Below are positions 1-8,634 of a stretch of DNA of 64,000 bases, in pieces. The DNA lies in assembly GCA_943331445.1 (NCBI GenBank), contig CALQLO010000008.1, positions 26,623 through 90,622 of the forward strand, read 5' to 3'. The notes below the pieces were generated by a model, which had not been told where the DNA came from, made no database searches, and saw nothing but the letters and a program-made list of their open reading frames with translations. Each line of letters opens with the position of its first letter. The first letter of the stretch is position 1. Origin of the DNA: Akkermansia muciniphila. Lineage in GTDB: Bacteria; Verrucomicrobiota; Verrucomicrobiia; Opitutales; UBA953. The translations under genes and the position numbers were made by a program.

Positions 1-15
1 ATCCCTACCCCTAAT
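1..15. repeat. edge of a C-rich 6-nt unit array
   Basis: The first bases read as CCCTA/CCCCTA-type units, the complement of the GGGGTA/GGGGCA arrays seen at 25.9, 58.2, 58.4 and 63.7 kb. Only the right edge of the array is inside the window. It ends directly before the ATG at 16. Confidence 0.45.
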
Positions 16-639
16 ATGAAATCCCTCCGTACCCTCGCGGCCTTGGTCGCTTTACTGATCTCCCTTGGTGCTGCTGCCGCGGAGCCCAAGTTCGAATCCG
101 CCTTTAATGGCAAGGACCTCGCAGGCTGGAAGACCTCCGGTGCTGACGCTTTCTGGACCGCCGCGGAAGGCGTCCTGACCGGCGTCAACGATGCAACCTT
201 CAAGGATTATAAGAAGGGCAACATGCTCTACACCGAGAAGTCTTACCAAGACGTCATCATCGAATGCGAATGCCGCTTCAGTGGCGAAATTGACAGCGGT
301 ATCATGGTGCGCAAAGACGCTGCCGGGAAGAAGGACATGCAGATGCAAATCGGCGTCTCACGCTCACTGAAGAAGGACATGACATGTGCTTTCTATGTCG
401 GCAAGTACCCTGAAGCCGGTTGGGCTCCCAAGGTTGCGACGCTCTGGAAGAAGGATGAATGGAATAAGATCCGCTTCCAGGCCAAGGGTGACACCTACAC
501 CGTGTGGCTCAACGGCGAGCAGGTTTCTAACTACGTCGACGCAGGCTACCCTCAGGCCGCGGCGATTGGGCTGCAGGTCCACGGTGGCGTGAAGATGAAA
601 GTCGACTACCGGAATATTAAGATCGCGGAGCTCAAGTAA
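16..639 (+). CDS. secreted DUF1080 (3-keto-disaccharide hydrolase-like) protein
   Basis: This 207-residue protein starts with a clear signal peptide (about residues 1-22, ending in an Ala-rich cleavage region), so it is exported. The mature part has the DUF1080 / LamG-like pattern: an N-terminal FNGKDLAGWK motif, a middle DSGIMVRKD strand and a C-terminal VDYRNIKI strand. DUF1080 proteins are abundant in Planctomycetes and Verrucomicrobia and are annotated as 3-keto-disaccharide hydrolases or carbohydrate-binding jelly rolls; the actual substrate here is unknown. A strong bidirectional terminator follows. A second DUF1080 protein lies at 58463-59242. The upstream side is cut by the window edge, so operon membership is unknown. 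Confidence 0.85.
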   Translation: MKSLRTLAALVALLISLGAAAAEPKFESAFNGKDLAGWKTSGADAFWTAAEGVLTGVNDATFKDYKKGNMLYTEKSYQDVIIECECRFSGEIDSGIMVRKDAAGKKDMQMQIGVSRSLKKDMTCAFYVGKYPEAGWAPKVATLWKKDEWNKIRFQAKGDTYTVWLNGEQVSNYVDAGYPQAAAIGLQVHGGVKMKVDYRNIKIAELK

Positions 640-655
640 GTTCCGACTGAATGAC

Positions 656-687
656 AAAAAAGGCGCGGCCTGAGCCGCGCCTTTTTT
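656..687. terminator. bidirectional intrinsic terminator
   Basis: A perfect 8-bp GC stem (GGCGCGGC / GCCGCGCC, loop CTGA) is flanked by six A on the left and six T on the right. It can therefore stop transcription from both the DUF1080 gene on the plus strand and the lipoprotein gene on the minus strand, which converge here. Confidence 0.93.
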
Positions 688-698
688 ATGGCGACTTA

Positions 699-1988
699 CT
701 ATTTCGCCGCTGCGGCCGGCGGTTCCGCGGGCACTTCCACCTTCTCGATGAGGCCGGTCTTCTCGTTCAGTACATAGCGGCTGATGACGGTCGTGCGGAG
801 TTTTTCCTGCACCTTTTCCCGGACGATCGGGGCTTCATTGATTTTAGCCAGATGCTTTTCACGCCAAGCCTGGTGGGCTCGTTCATCGGAAATCCACTCG
901 CTGAGGCGGAAGGCTAGGGGTGGCTTGGCCGCCGCAGGGGCTTTTGGGTCAGCGATGTCGGGCAGGTTGGCGGTGAGGTTGCCAGCGTTCGTGGGCAAGG
1001 CCTTGGCATTGCCTGAAAGGCCGCTGACCACGCCTGGGGCGCCGTCTTTCGTCAGCGGCTTCGGGTCGGTGCCGGCCACGGTCTGGGCCAGTTGGCGGCG
1101 AGCGGCCTCGATGGCTTCGCGGAGTTTACGCTGATCCGTGGCATCTGCGGCGGAAAGGGGCTCCTTCATTTCCTTGTCACCCTTGGCGGCGTGGCGCGCG
1201 CGCAGCGCTTGGTCAAAGGACTTCTCGGCGGAGACCGCTTTGGCGACGGCGTTTTCCTGGGCCTTGATTCTCTGTGCGGCGGAAAGCTTCTCGTCGGACT
1301 TTACCACGGACTTGGCGTCGGACTGGGCGGTGAGCTTACTTGGCTTGCCGGCCTTGGCGTTCTTCCCGAGGTCGGTCGACGTACCTTTGGGGCCGGCTGC
1401 TGCGCCGTTCGCGGTCGTCTCTGGGGTGTGATTAGGGCCGCCTGGGGCGTTGAGGGTGCGGGCGACTTTCTCACGGGCGGCATCGACTGCTCCACGCAGC
1501 TTGCGGGCTTTCTCGGCATCACTGGCATCCAGTGGGGGCTTGTTATCTTGGTGGAATGATTTTTCAGCTTGGACCGCTTTGGCGAGCGCATCCATATCGG
1601 CAGCAAGTCGCGCGGGGGCGAAAGGCTGGGCGGCTTCGGCGGCAATTTCTTTTGCGCGCTGCAGATCGGCGGCGCTCTTCGCTGGCTGTTTATGAGCGGC
1701 GGTCGTAGGCTCCTTGCTGGGGTCGTTCTTGCCGGTCGTGGCACCCGCTTTCGCGCCTGTTGGGGCGTCAGCCTTGTCGGCCGAAGTTTCCTTGCTGGCG
1801 AAAGGGTTGAGGGAGGAGAGGGAAGGGACCCAGCTGAACCAGCTAGAGGTTTCTTTCTTCGGGGCGGAGCCTCCGGAGCTTCCTTCGGAGGGGGAGCCTG
1901 CGCCAGCGGTGTCGGTCGACTTGCAGCCAGCCAAGACCAGCATACTCGCTGCCGTGAGCCACAAACCAAGATGACCGCAAGCTTTCAT
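699..1988 (-). CDS. Ala/Lys-rich lipoprotein with an internal helical repeat
   Basis: The 429-residue protein has a lipoprotein signal (hydrophobic 8-20, lipobox VLAGC with Cys22), so the mature chain should be lipid-anchored. Residues 23-120 are low-complexity Ala/Lys/Thr/Ser. Two homologous helical segments, about 133-179 and 246-304, share the pattern AKAVxAEKSF ... KLRxAVxAAR, indicating an internal duplication. The C-terminal 70 residues are less biased. I recognise no enzymatic family. It begins 10 bp after the stop of the membrane coiled-coil gene upstream and probably forms a two-gene operon with it, so a shared envelope role is likely. It is followed by a bidirectional terminator. 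Confidence 0.75.
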   Translation of the reverse strand: MKACGHLGLWLTAASMLVLAGCKSTDTAGAGSPSEGSSGGSAPKKETSSWFSWVPSLSSLNPFASKETSADKADAPTGAKAGATTGKNDPSKEPTTAAHKQPAKSAADLQRAKEIAAEAAQPFAPARLAADMDALAKAVQAEKSFHQDNKPPLDASDAEKARKLRGAVDAAREKVARTLNAPGGPNHTPETTANGAAAGPKGTSTDLGKNAKAGKPSKLTAQSDAKSVVKSDEKLSAAQRIKAQENAVAKAVSAEKSFDQALRARHAAKGDKEMKEPLSAADATDQRKLREAIEAARRQLAQTVAGTDPKPLTKDGAPGVVSGLSGNAKALPTNAGNLTANLPDIADPKAPAAAKPPLAFRLSEWISDERAHQAWREKHLAKINEAPIVREKVQEKLRTTVISRYVLNEKTGLIEKVEVPAEPPAAAAK

Positions 1989-1998
1989 CGGCCGCAGG

Positions 1999-4593
1999 TT
2001 ACTGGGAAAGAATCGCCATCGCCGCCATGATGGGCGGTCCGGCCTTTGGGTCGAAGCGCGCGTTCATGGTGAAGCGGGCGTCGCGGGCATTCGGGATTGA
2101 TTTCTCCACCAAGACTTGTTGCGCGCCGGGTGATTTATCGTCGCTCAGGGCACCGCGCATCCGTTCCACCATCGCGTCGTAATCGAGCGTATCGACGCAG
2201 CGATTAATCAATTTCCAGCCCAGGTCGGCATCTTTGGGCGGGGTAAGTTTGGCAATGACGGCGAGCGGGTCGCGGGGTGAGCCCTCGGCGAAGCGATCGA
2301 ACTGGTAGATGTAGCTGCCGCCAAGGACGAGCGAGTCGTTGCCGGAAGTCTTGAGGGAGAGGAGTAGTTCGAAATCGAGGGAAGGCTGTAGCTGTTCGTA
2401 GCGGGAATGGGTGGCCTCGCTCATCGGGAGGCGACGGAAGAAGCGGTTGGCATCGAGCCAGAGGGTGAGGGCGCCGGGTTGATTATTGGCGTAGGCTGGT
2501 AGGCGGTCGCGGAGTTTTTCGCCGGGGCGAAGCGGGCGCTGTTCCGGGCGCAGGAGGCAGTTGCGGATTTCCTGTTCCACACAAGGGGCGTGCGGGTTGC
2601 CTTCGAACTCAACTAAGATGATGGCGGTCCGGTTCGTCAGACCAAAGGTAAAAAACCCGCCTTCAGGGTCCATGTAACGGCCCTCCCCATGCTTGATCAT
2701 CGAGCGGCTGCGTGTGAGGTTCGATGGCGGTCGCCCGGTCTCTCCCCTGATTGCGTTATTCATCTGATCGGCGATGCGCGAGAGGGCGGCTTCGGCGATG
2801 GAAGGGTCGGTCACGCGAATCACGACCCCGCAGAGCATCACCGGATGGGCGGTATTTCCGCTGACACCGGTCGTGCTCGGAAATTTCGCGAAACCGTAGA
2901 TTTCCGAGTGGCCATCGAGGCCGTTCTTCAAGAGTTCCGCGAAGGCGGCGGACATGCCCTTGCCACCCGTGCGTTCCAGCCATTCTGGAAAAGCTTTGGT
3001 GCTTTTTTGGCGGAGATCGTCGGGGCGAAAGGTGACCACGGCGAAGCTGTCGCCCGGGATGACGCTGGCGGTACCAACGTTCGTGTGCGTCGTCTGGTTT
3101 GTGCGTTCAGAGGCCCAGATCCAGGCGATAATTAAGGCGAGCATCGACGTCAGGATGACGACGATAGTGATTTCCCAAGCGGCCCAAGGGCGGGAGGGGC
3201 GGGCGGCGTTGGAGTTGGCACCCGAGCCAGCGAACTCGCGTTCGTTGCGGCGTTTCTTGCGGCCTTGGACGACCATGTTGAAGGCAACGACCAAAGTCAC
3301 CGCCAGAGGGTCAAAGACGGCGACAAGCGCGAGCATGAGCCATTTGACCACGTCATCGGCTTCGGCATCGAAGGCGCGGGCGACGAAACGGTAGGAGCCG
3401 ATATCCGAGGCGGCGATCTGGTCGCGCAGGTCATGGATCTGCTTGTTGCGCTCGGCGACAGTCTTGTGGAGTTTTTCAATCTCGGCGTCGCTCATGGTCA
3501 CCTTGCCCTGGCCTTGTTCCTGGAGGGCGGTGAGCTGCTTTTCGAGGTCGGCGACATTGGCGGCACCGGTCTTGCGGAGCTCTTTTTCTTCGGTGTCGAC
3601 GCGCGTGAGCTCCTCGCTGAACTGCTGGCGGAGGGCCGAGACTTCTTTGCCACTGTCCGTATTGAGGCGCGACTGTTCGGTGCGGAGCGCGGAGATCCGG
3701 GCATTGGATTCATTGCGGATACGTTCGATGCGGGCACCCGAGTCAGTGAGTTTTGCGGTGATGGAGTTCCGTTCAGGTTTCTGTTCTTCGCGGAGTTCCT
3801 GGCCCTTCTTCACATTGTCCTTATCAAAGAAGAGGAACTGGCTCGTCGTGCCTTGAGCGGTGTAGGCGGCGACCGCTTGGTCGAGGACCTTGATGCGTTC
3901 GTTCAGGCCGGCCACGGTGGCCTCTTCCGAGGTCAGGGACTTGGCGGTCGAGGCTTCTTCCGCGGCGATGGACTTAGCGATGGTAGCGGACTGCTCGGAG
4001 GCGCGCTGCGTGGGGGCGGAGAGGTCGCTGGCCCGGCGATCATTGATGGATTTGCGCTGTTCTTGGAGGCGGGCGAGGGAGGCGTTGAGCGATTCGGTCG
4101 CCTGGGTGAGGCGGGCCTGTGCCTTGGCGAGGTCTTCGCGGCTGGCCGTGCTGATGCGGGTGTTTTTACCGCGGGAGTCGTCGATCTGATGCTGGACCTC
4201 GACGAGTTCTTTTTCCACCGCAGCGATTTCGAGCTCATTGCGCTGAATCTGGGTCGTCGTCTTCTCGTAGGCACGGGCGAGGTAGCCGTAATTGCCGAGT
4301 GAGGTGATGGCGATCAGCACCAAGACAGCGAGGGAGAGGTAGAAGCGCAGGGCGCCGTTGATGAGGTCCCAGTAGCGGTAGAGGAAGGAGGCCGCGACCA
4401 GTTTGCCGACCTCGAGGGAGGCGGCCATCACCATGACCGGAATCTCGGAGCCCACGAAGAGCAGGCCGAGGCCGCGGACAGAGAAGAAGGCTGAGCAGCC
4501 GGCGATATAGAGCGCCGAGGCGATCAGGATCAGGCGGAAGCCCCAGGTTAGGCTCTTTGGTTCCTCATTAGAGGAGGCATCTTGGGTTGTCAT
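1999..4593 (-). CDS. multi-pass membrane protein with long coiled coil and extracytoplasmic domain
   Basis: I start this 864-residue protein at the ATG ending at 4593, because the in-frame extension further upstream is AT-rich and does not look coding. Visible parts: three hydrophobic segments at about 20-37, 50-72 and 83-102; a very long charged coiled coil (about 105-400); two more membrane segments near 425-450 and 475-497; then a roughly 360-residue C-terminal domain. The membrane-plus-coiled-coil front resembles DUF4407-type proteins; I do not recognise the C-terminal domain. It is co-transcribed with the lipoprotein at 699-1988 (10-bp gap). A role in envelope organisation is a guess from topology only. 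Confidence 0.75.
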   Translation of the reverse strand: MTTQDASSNEEPKSLTWGFRLILIASALYIAGCSAFFSVRGLGLLFVGSEIPVMVMAASLEVGKLVAASFLYRYWDLINGALRFYLSLAVLVLIAITSLGNYGYLARAYEKTTTQIQRNELEIAAVEKELVEVQHQIDDSRGKNTRISTASREDLAKAQARLTQATESLNASLARLQEQRKSINDRRASDLSAPTQRASEQSATIAKSIAAEEASTAKSLTSEEATVAGLNERIKVLDQAVAAYTAQGTTSQFLFFDKDNVKKGQELREEQKPERNSITAKLTDSGARIERIRNESNARISALRTEQSRLNTDSGKEVSALRQQFSEELTRVDTEEKELRKTGAANVADLEKQLTALQEQGQGKVTMSDAEIEKLHKTVAERNKQIHDLRDQIAASDIGSYRFVARAFDAEADDVVKWLMLALVAVFDPLAVTLVVAFNMVVQGRKKRRNEREFAGSGANSNAARPSRPWAAWEITIVVILTSMLALIIAWIWASERTNQTTHTNVGTASVIPGDSFAVVTFRPDDLRQKSTKAFPEWLERTGGKGMSAAFAELLKNGLDGHSEIYGFAKFPSTTGVSGNTAHPVMLCGVVIRVTDPSIAEAALSRIADQMNNAIRGETGRPPSNLTRSRSMIKHGEGRYMDPEGGFFTFGLTNRTAIILVEFEGNPHAPCVEQEIRNCLLRPEQRPLRPGEKLRDRLPAYANNQPGALTLWLDANRFFRRLPMSEATHSRYEQLQPSLDFELLLSLKTSGNDSLVLGGSYIYQFDRFAEGSPRDPLAVIAKLTPPKDADLGWKLINRCVDTLDYDAMVERMRGALSDDKSPGAQQVLVEKSIPNARDARFTMNARFDPKAGPPIMAAMAILSQ

Positions 4594-4659
4594 AAAATCG
4601 TAAGTCGAGGTGGGGCCGGGTTTTCTACCTACCTGCTCCACCGCTGTCAAAAGGTAGAT

Positions 4660-4760
4660 TGGACCAAATCGCTCATTTAAATAAATATATGAGCGAATAC
4701 TTTCATTAATAACAAAATAAGAGGGCGCTCTCCTATATACGCATTTAAGCAAAATTTAAT
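4660..4760. promoter_or_regulatory. AT-rich divergent control region with an 8-bp inverted repeat
   Basis: This island is strikingly AT-rich for the window and lies between the divergent starts at 4593 (minus) and 4811 (plus). It contains a perfect inverted repeat TCGCTCAT / ATGAGCGA at 4669-4676 and 4689-4696 with a 12-nt AT-only spacer, a plausible site for a dimeric regulator. Several TATAAT-like words are present, so I do not assign one promoter. Confidence 0.5.
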
Positions 4761-4810
4761 CGCAACCTCTCGGGGGTTCTCCTGTCTCAAAGGCAACCCC
4801 GACTACCCCA

Positions 4811-6142
4811 ATGAAACTCCACCAGAACTGTGAGGGCAACCATCCTGACATCCTTTCGGCACTCAGTCGTCGCGACTTTATGCACGTCGGGATGCTGGGC
4901 ACCATCGGCCTGAGCCTCCCTAACTTGCTCCGCCTCTCGGCCAACGAGATGCCGAACGTCGAGTCCGTCAAAGCAATCGCAGACTCCGTCATCCACATCT
5001 ACCTGCCGGGTGGCATGGCACAGCATGAGTCGTGGGATCCGAAGCCTTTCGCGGCACCAGATTACCGCGGCCCATACACGCCGATCAAGACTTCCATTCC
5101 TGGTGAGTATGTCGGCGAGAAATTCGTCAATATCGCCAAGATCATGAACAAGCTGACCGTCATCCGTTCGATGACGCACGGCGAAGCGGCCCACGAGCGT
5201 GGCACGCACAATATGTTCACGGGCTACCGTCCGAGCCCGGCGATTAAATTCCCGAGCTACGGTTCCGTCATCTCGCATGAACAGGGCTCGCGCAACAGCC
5301 TGCCGCCTTACGTCGTGGTGCCTAGCCAGTTCTGTCCCGAACAGGGCACGGGCTACATGAGCAGCGCCTTTGGTCCGTTCGCTTTGGGTAGCGATCCGGC
5401 CGACAAGGGTTTCGCCGTGCGCGACCTGCTCTCTCCGAAGGAAATCACCACGCAGCGTTTCGACCGCCGTCGCAACCTCCTCTCCTCTGTCGACGATCAC
5501 TTCCGCCAGGTTGAAAAGTCCGATGCTATCGGTGCCATGGACAGCTTCCAGACTGCCGCCTACAGCCTCGTCAGCAGCGCCAAGGCTCGCGAAGCCTTCG
5601 ACCTTGGCCGCGAGTCCGACAAGCTCCGTGATGAGTACGGCCGCCACACCGCTGGTCAGCGCTTCCTCCTCGCTCGTCGCCTCGTTGAGGCTGGGGTCCG
5701 CATGGTTTCCGTCAACTTCGGCGGCTGGGATCACCACTCGAATATCAAGAGTGCGTTCGACCAGCAGGCCCCGCAGTTCGACCAAGCTTTCGCCCGCCTT
5801 ATCACGGATCTTTCCGAGCGCGGTCTGCTCAAGCGTACCCTCGTCTTGGTTAGCTCCGAGTTCGGACGTACCCCGAAAATCAACGGCACCAATGGCCGCG
5901 ACCACTGGCCGCGCGTCTTCTCCGTCGCCATGGCTGGCGGTGGCATGAAGGAAGGCTACATCCATGGTGCTTCCGATTCCCTCGGTGGCGAACCCGACCG
6001 CGATGCGGTGGGTCCAGAAGATTTGGCTAAGACCATGTACCGCGTCCTCGGCATCAATAGCGAGAAGCGCATCATGTCCGGCGGCGGACGCCCGATTGAT
6101 ATCGTCAACGGTGGTCGCGTGATGACCGATTGGCTCGCCTGA
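4811..6142 (+). CDS. DUF1501 family protein
   Basis: A 443-residue DUF1501 protein, a family with an alkaline-phosphatase/sulfatase-like fold common in Planctomycetes and Verrucomicrobia. The N-terminus has a Tat-like signal (SRRDFMHVG followed by a hydrophobic stretch at about 20-40). Family motifs visible are HLPGG-like YLPGGMAQHESWDPK near 60-75, GEAAHERGTHNMFTGY near 125-140, GGWDHHSN near 305 and SEFGRTPKINGTNGRDHWP near 350. It is the first gene of a four-gene plus-strand operon with a PPC-domain protein and two cytochrome-type proteins, the usual company for DUF1501. Its exact biochemical role is not established. Confidence 0.9.
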   Translation: MKLHQNCEGNHPDILSALSRRDFMHVGMLGTIGLSLPNLLRLSANEMPNVESVKAIADSVIHIYLPGGMAQHESWDPKPFAAPDYRGPYTPIKTSIPGEYVGEKFVNIAKIMNKLTVIRSMTHGEAAHERGTHNMFTGYRPSPAIKFPSYGSVISHEQGSRNSLPPYVVVPSQFCPEQGTGYMSSAFGPFALGSDPADKGFAVRDLLSPKEITTQRFDRRRNLLSSVDDHFRQVEKSDAIGAMDSFQTAAYSLVSSAKAREAFDLGRESDKLRDEYGRHTAGQRFLLARRLVEAGVRMVSVNFGGWDHHSNIKSAFDQQAPQFDQAFARLITDLSERGLLKRTLVLVSSEFGRTPKINGTNGRDHWPRVFSVAMAGGGMKEGYIHGASDSLGGEPDRDAVGPEDLAKTMYRVLGINSEKRIMSGGGRPIDIVNGGRVMTDWLA

Positions 6143-6199
6143 TTTCGCGCCCGCAAAGCGCCCCGACAGGGGCGCCGCGCGGGACGACCCCGCTCGACT

Positions 6200-8629
6200 A
6201 TGTCCTTCCGTCTTCTTCTCGCCCTCTTGCTCACCCCGGCGGTCATGCAGGCGGCTTATCCTGATTTCAGCGGCACCAAGCCGAATGGAGGTCAGCGCGG
6301 CTCGGACCTGAAGCTTACGCTCCAGGGCGCCCGACTCGCCGACTTCGAGGATCTGATGTTCTTCAGCCCTGGCTTCAAGGTGAAGAGCGTCGAAGCGCGC
6401 ACGTCCAGTGCCGTTGAGCTCACGCTGAGCATCGCCCCGGACGCGCCACTCGGTAATCAGTTGGTGCGGATTCGCACTAAGTCGGGCATCTCCCATCCCC
6501 GGCAGTTTTTCGTCAGCCCTTTCCCGAACGTTGCGGAGAAAGAACCCAATAACGATTTCGCCGGAGCCCAGCCGATTGAGTTGAATCAGACGATTGAGGG
6601 CGTCATCCAGAACGAGGATGTCGATTACTTCAAATTAACGGTGAAGAAAGGCCAGCGCATCTCCATCGAAGTCGATGGTCTCCGCCTCGGCTACGGCGTC
6701 TTTGACCCGTACATCGCGATTATCGATAAGGCTAAGTTCGAGAAGGCCTTTTCCGATGACACCATCCTGCACCGCCAGGACGGCTACTGTTCCTTTACCG
6801 CCGAATATGATGGCGAGTATTACGTGATGGTCCGCGAATCTTCCTACCGCGGTTCCGGTCGGGCCTTCTATCGTCTCCACGTCGGTAGCTTTAGTCGCCC
6901 GGATGCCGTCTACCCAGCGGGTGGCCGCCCCGGCTCCAAGTTGCTGGTACGCTTCGTCGATACGAAGGAATCTTTCGCCGAGGAGGTTACGCTCCCGAAG
7001 GACAATAACCCTGACTTCCAGCTGTACTCTCGCACCCGTGATTCGGCGCCGTCGGGTAACCCCTTCCGCCTTTCTAATTTGGAAAATACTTTGGAAGCAG
7101 AGCCCAACGATACTCCGGAGACGGCCACCGTGGCGGTACCTGCTGACTCCTACGCGATTAACGGAATCATCGAAAAGCCGGGTGACATCGATTATTTCAA
7201 GGTGCAGCTTAAGAAGGGGCAGGTGCTGGATTGTCGCTGCTACGCCCAGGCTATCGGGTCGCCGCTCGACCCCGTCGTCAATGTCCTAACTTCGAAGGGG
7301 CGCTCCCTTGTTGGTAACGATGACGGCGGCGGTCTCCGTCGTCTGGATTCGCGTTTCAAACTCACCGTGCCGGCGGACGGCGAGTATACGATTAAGGTCA
7401 CGGACCACCTCGAGCGCGGCGGCCCTAATTTCGTCTACCGTTTGGAAATGATCGCCGCCCTCCCGAGCCTCACCTTTGCCTCGCCGGAGTATTCGGTGAA
7501 CGACTCTAACTACCGGCAATTCCTCGCGGTCCCGCGCGGTGGCCGGATGGTCCTGTTGGAAAACTTCTCCCGTAATGGGGTCAGCGGCGAATATCGATTT
7601 GATGCCCAAGGCCTGCCCGCAGGTATCAAGTTGCTGACGACCGACGCCATTCCTGGCGACCTCGGCAACACGCCGTTGATGTTCGAAGCCGCCGCGGATG
7701 CCCCGCTCAGTCAGGCCGTCGTGGCCGTCACGATGCAGCCGCTGGATCCGAAGGCCACGGTCGTCGGCGAACAGCGTCAGCTCTACGACATCGTGCGCGA
7801 CGGTAATACGATTTATTATCAAGGCATCGAAAACAAGCTACCCTTCGCCGTGGTCGAAGAGGCTCCCTATTCGCTCGAGATTGTCAAAGCGACCGTCCCG
7901 CTGGTGCAGAACGGCGTCTTTAATTTGCATGTGACCGCGAAGCGCAAGGAAGGCTTCAAGGCTCCGATTCGGGTGATGATGGTCTGGACGCCTCCAGGAA
8001 TCTCTTCGCTTGGTGAGCAGACGATTGCCGAAGGCAGCAACGAGTGCGTCTTCCAGTTGGACGCTAATTCCGCAGTGCCGGTCAAGGCCTGGAAATTCGT
8101 TGTCATGGGCGAAGCTGATGCTGGTACTGGCCGTATTTTCAACGCCTCGCCTTTCAGCGAACTCACCACGGACCTCGCTTTTGTGGGTGCTCCCGCCATT
8201 CCGCTGACGACGATGGAGCAGGGCCAGCCTGGCACGATGGTCACGCCTTTCGAAGTGATCCGTCCCTTCGAAGGTGAAGCCACGGCCACGCTCGTGGGCG
8301 TGCCCGACACCTTCTCGATTGCTCCAATCAAGGTGACCAAGGATTCGAAGGAACTTCGCTTCACCGTCGTGACCGACGACAAGACCCCAATCGGGAAGAA
8401 AGATAACCTCTTCGTCCAGATTGAGATTCCGGTCGGTAAGGGTTTCGCGACGCACCGTGTGGCCATCGGCTCAATTCTTCGAGTCGACGCCCCGCGCAAG
8501 AATGCCGTCGTCAAGGCGGCCGCTCCTGCCGCTGGCACCGCTACGGCCAAGGCGGCGGCGACCGCCACCCCCGTTGTGCTTTCGCGTCTCGAGCAACTCC
8601 GCCAAAAGAACGAAACCCCTAAGAATTAA
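6200..8629 (+). CDS. secreted protein with two PPC (bacterial pre-peptidase C-terminal) domains
   Basis: An 809-residue exported protein with a short signal peptide (residues 1-19). Two PPC-type beta-sandwich domains are recognisable by the EPNND / EPNDT ... DxDYFKxxxKKGQ pattern, at about residues 112-235 and 300-420. An Ig-like N-terminal part precedes them (about 22-105), and the C-terminal half is beta-rich without a named motif. It ends in an Ala-rich tail. It lies between DUF1501 and the DUF1549/DUF1553 cytochrome with gaps of 57 and 5 bp. Proteins of this build accompany Planctomycete-type cytochrome clusters; a structural or polymer-binding role is inferred, not shown. Confidence 0.85.
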   Translation: MSFRLLLALLLTPAVMQAAYPDFSGTKPNGGQRGSDLKLTLQGARLADFEDLMFFSPGFKVKSVEARTSSAVELTLSIAPDAPLGNQLVRIRTKSGISHPRQFFVSPFPNVAEKEPNNDFAGAQPIELNQTIEGVIQNEDVDYFKLTVKKGQRISIEVDGLRLGYGVFDPYIAIIDKAKFEKAFSDDTILHRQDGYCSFTAEYDGEYYVMVRESSYRGSGRAFYRLHVGSFSRPDAVYPAGGRPGSKLLVRFVDTKESFAEEVTLPKDNNPDFQLYSRTRDSAPSGNPFRLSNLENTLEAEPNDTPETATVAVPADSYAINGIIEKPGDIDYFKVQLKKGQVLDCRCYAQAIGSPLDPVVNVLTSKGRSLVGNDDGGGLRRLDSRFKLTVPADGEYTIKVTDHLERGGPNFVYRLEMIAALPSLTFASPEYSVNDSNYRQFLAVPRGGRMVLLENFSRNGVSGEYRFDAQGLPAGIKLLTTDAIPGDLGNTPLMFEAAADAPLSQAVVAVTMQPLDPKATVVGEQRQLYDIVRDGNTIYYQGIENKLPFAVVEEAPYSLEIVKATVPLVQNGVFNLHVTAKRKEGFKAPIRVMMVWTPPGISSLGEQTIAEGSNECVFQLDANSAVPVKAWKFVVMGEADAGTGRIFNASPFSELTTDLAFVGAPAIPLTTMEQGQPGTMVTPFEVIRPFEGEATATLVGVPDTFSIAPIKVTKDSKELRFTVVTDDKTPIGKKDNLFVQIEIPVGKGFATHRVAIGSILRVDAPRKNAVVKAAAPAAGTATAKAAATATPVVLSRLEQLRQKNETPKN

Positions 8630-8634
8630 TTCCC

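Noticed and set aside
3265..4302. 345-residue plus-strand open frame antisense to the membrane coiled-coil gene
   Set aside because: Composition is Gly/Phe/Asp-rich without any domain and it mirrors the coiled-coil coding strand.
4787..6496. 569-residue minus-strand open frame antisense to the DUF1501 gene
   Set aside because: GC-rich genes leave long open frames on the opposite strand; the plus strand has all family motifs and this frame has none.
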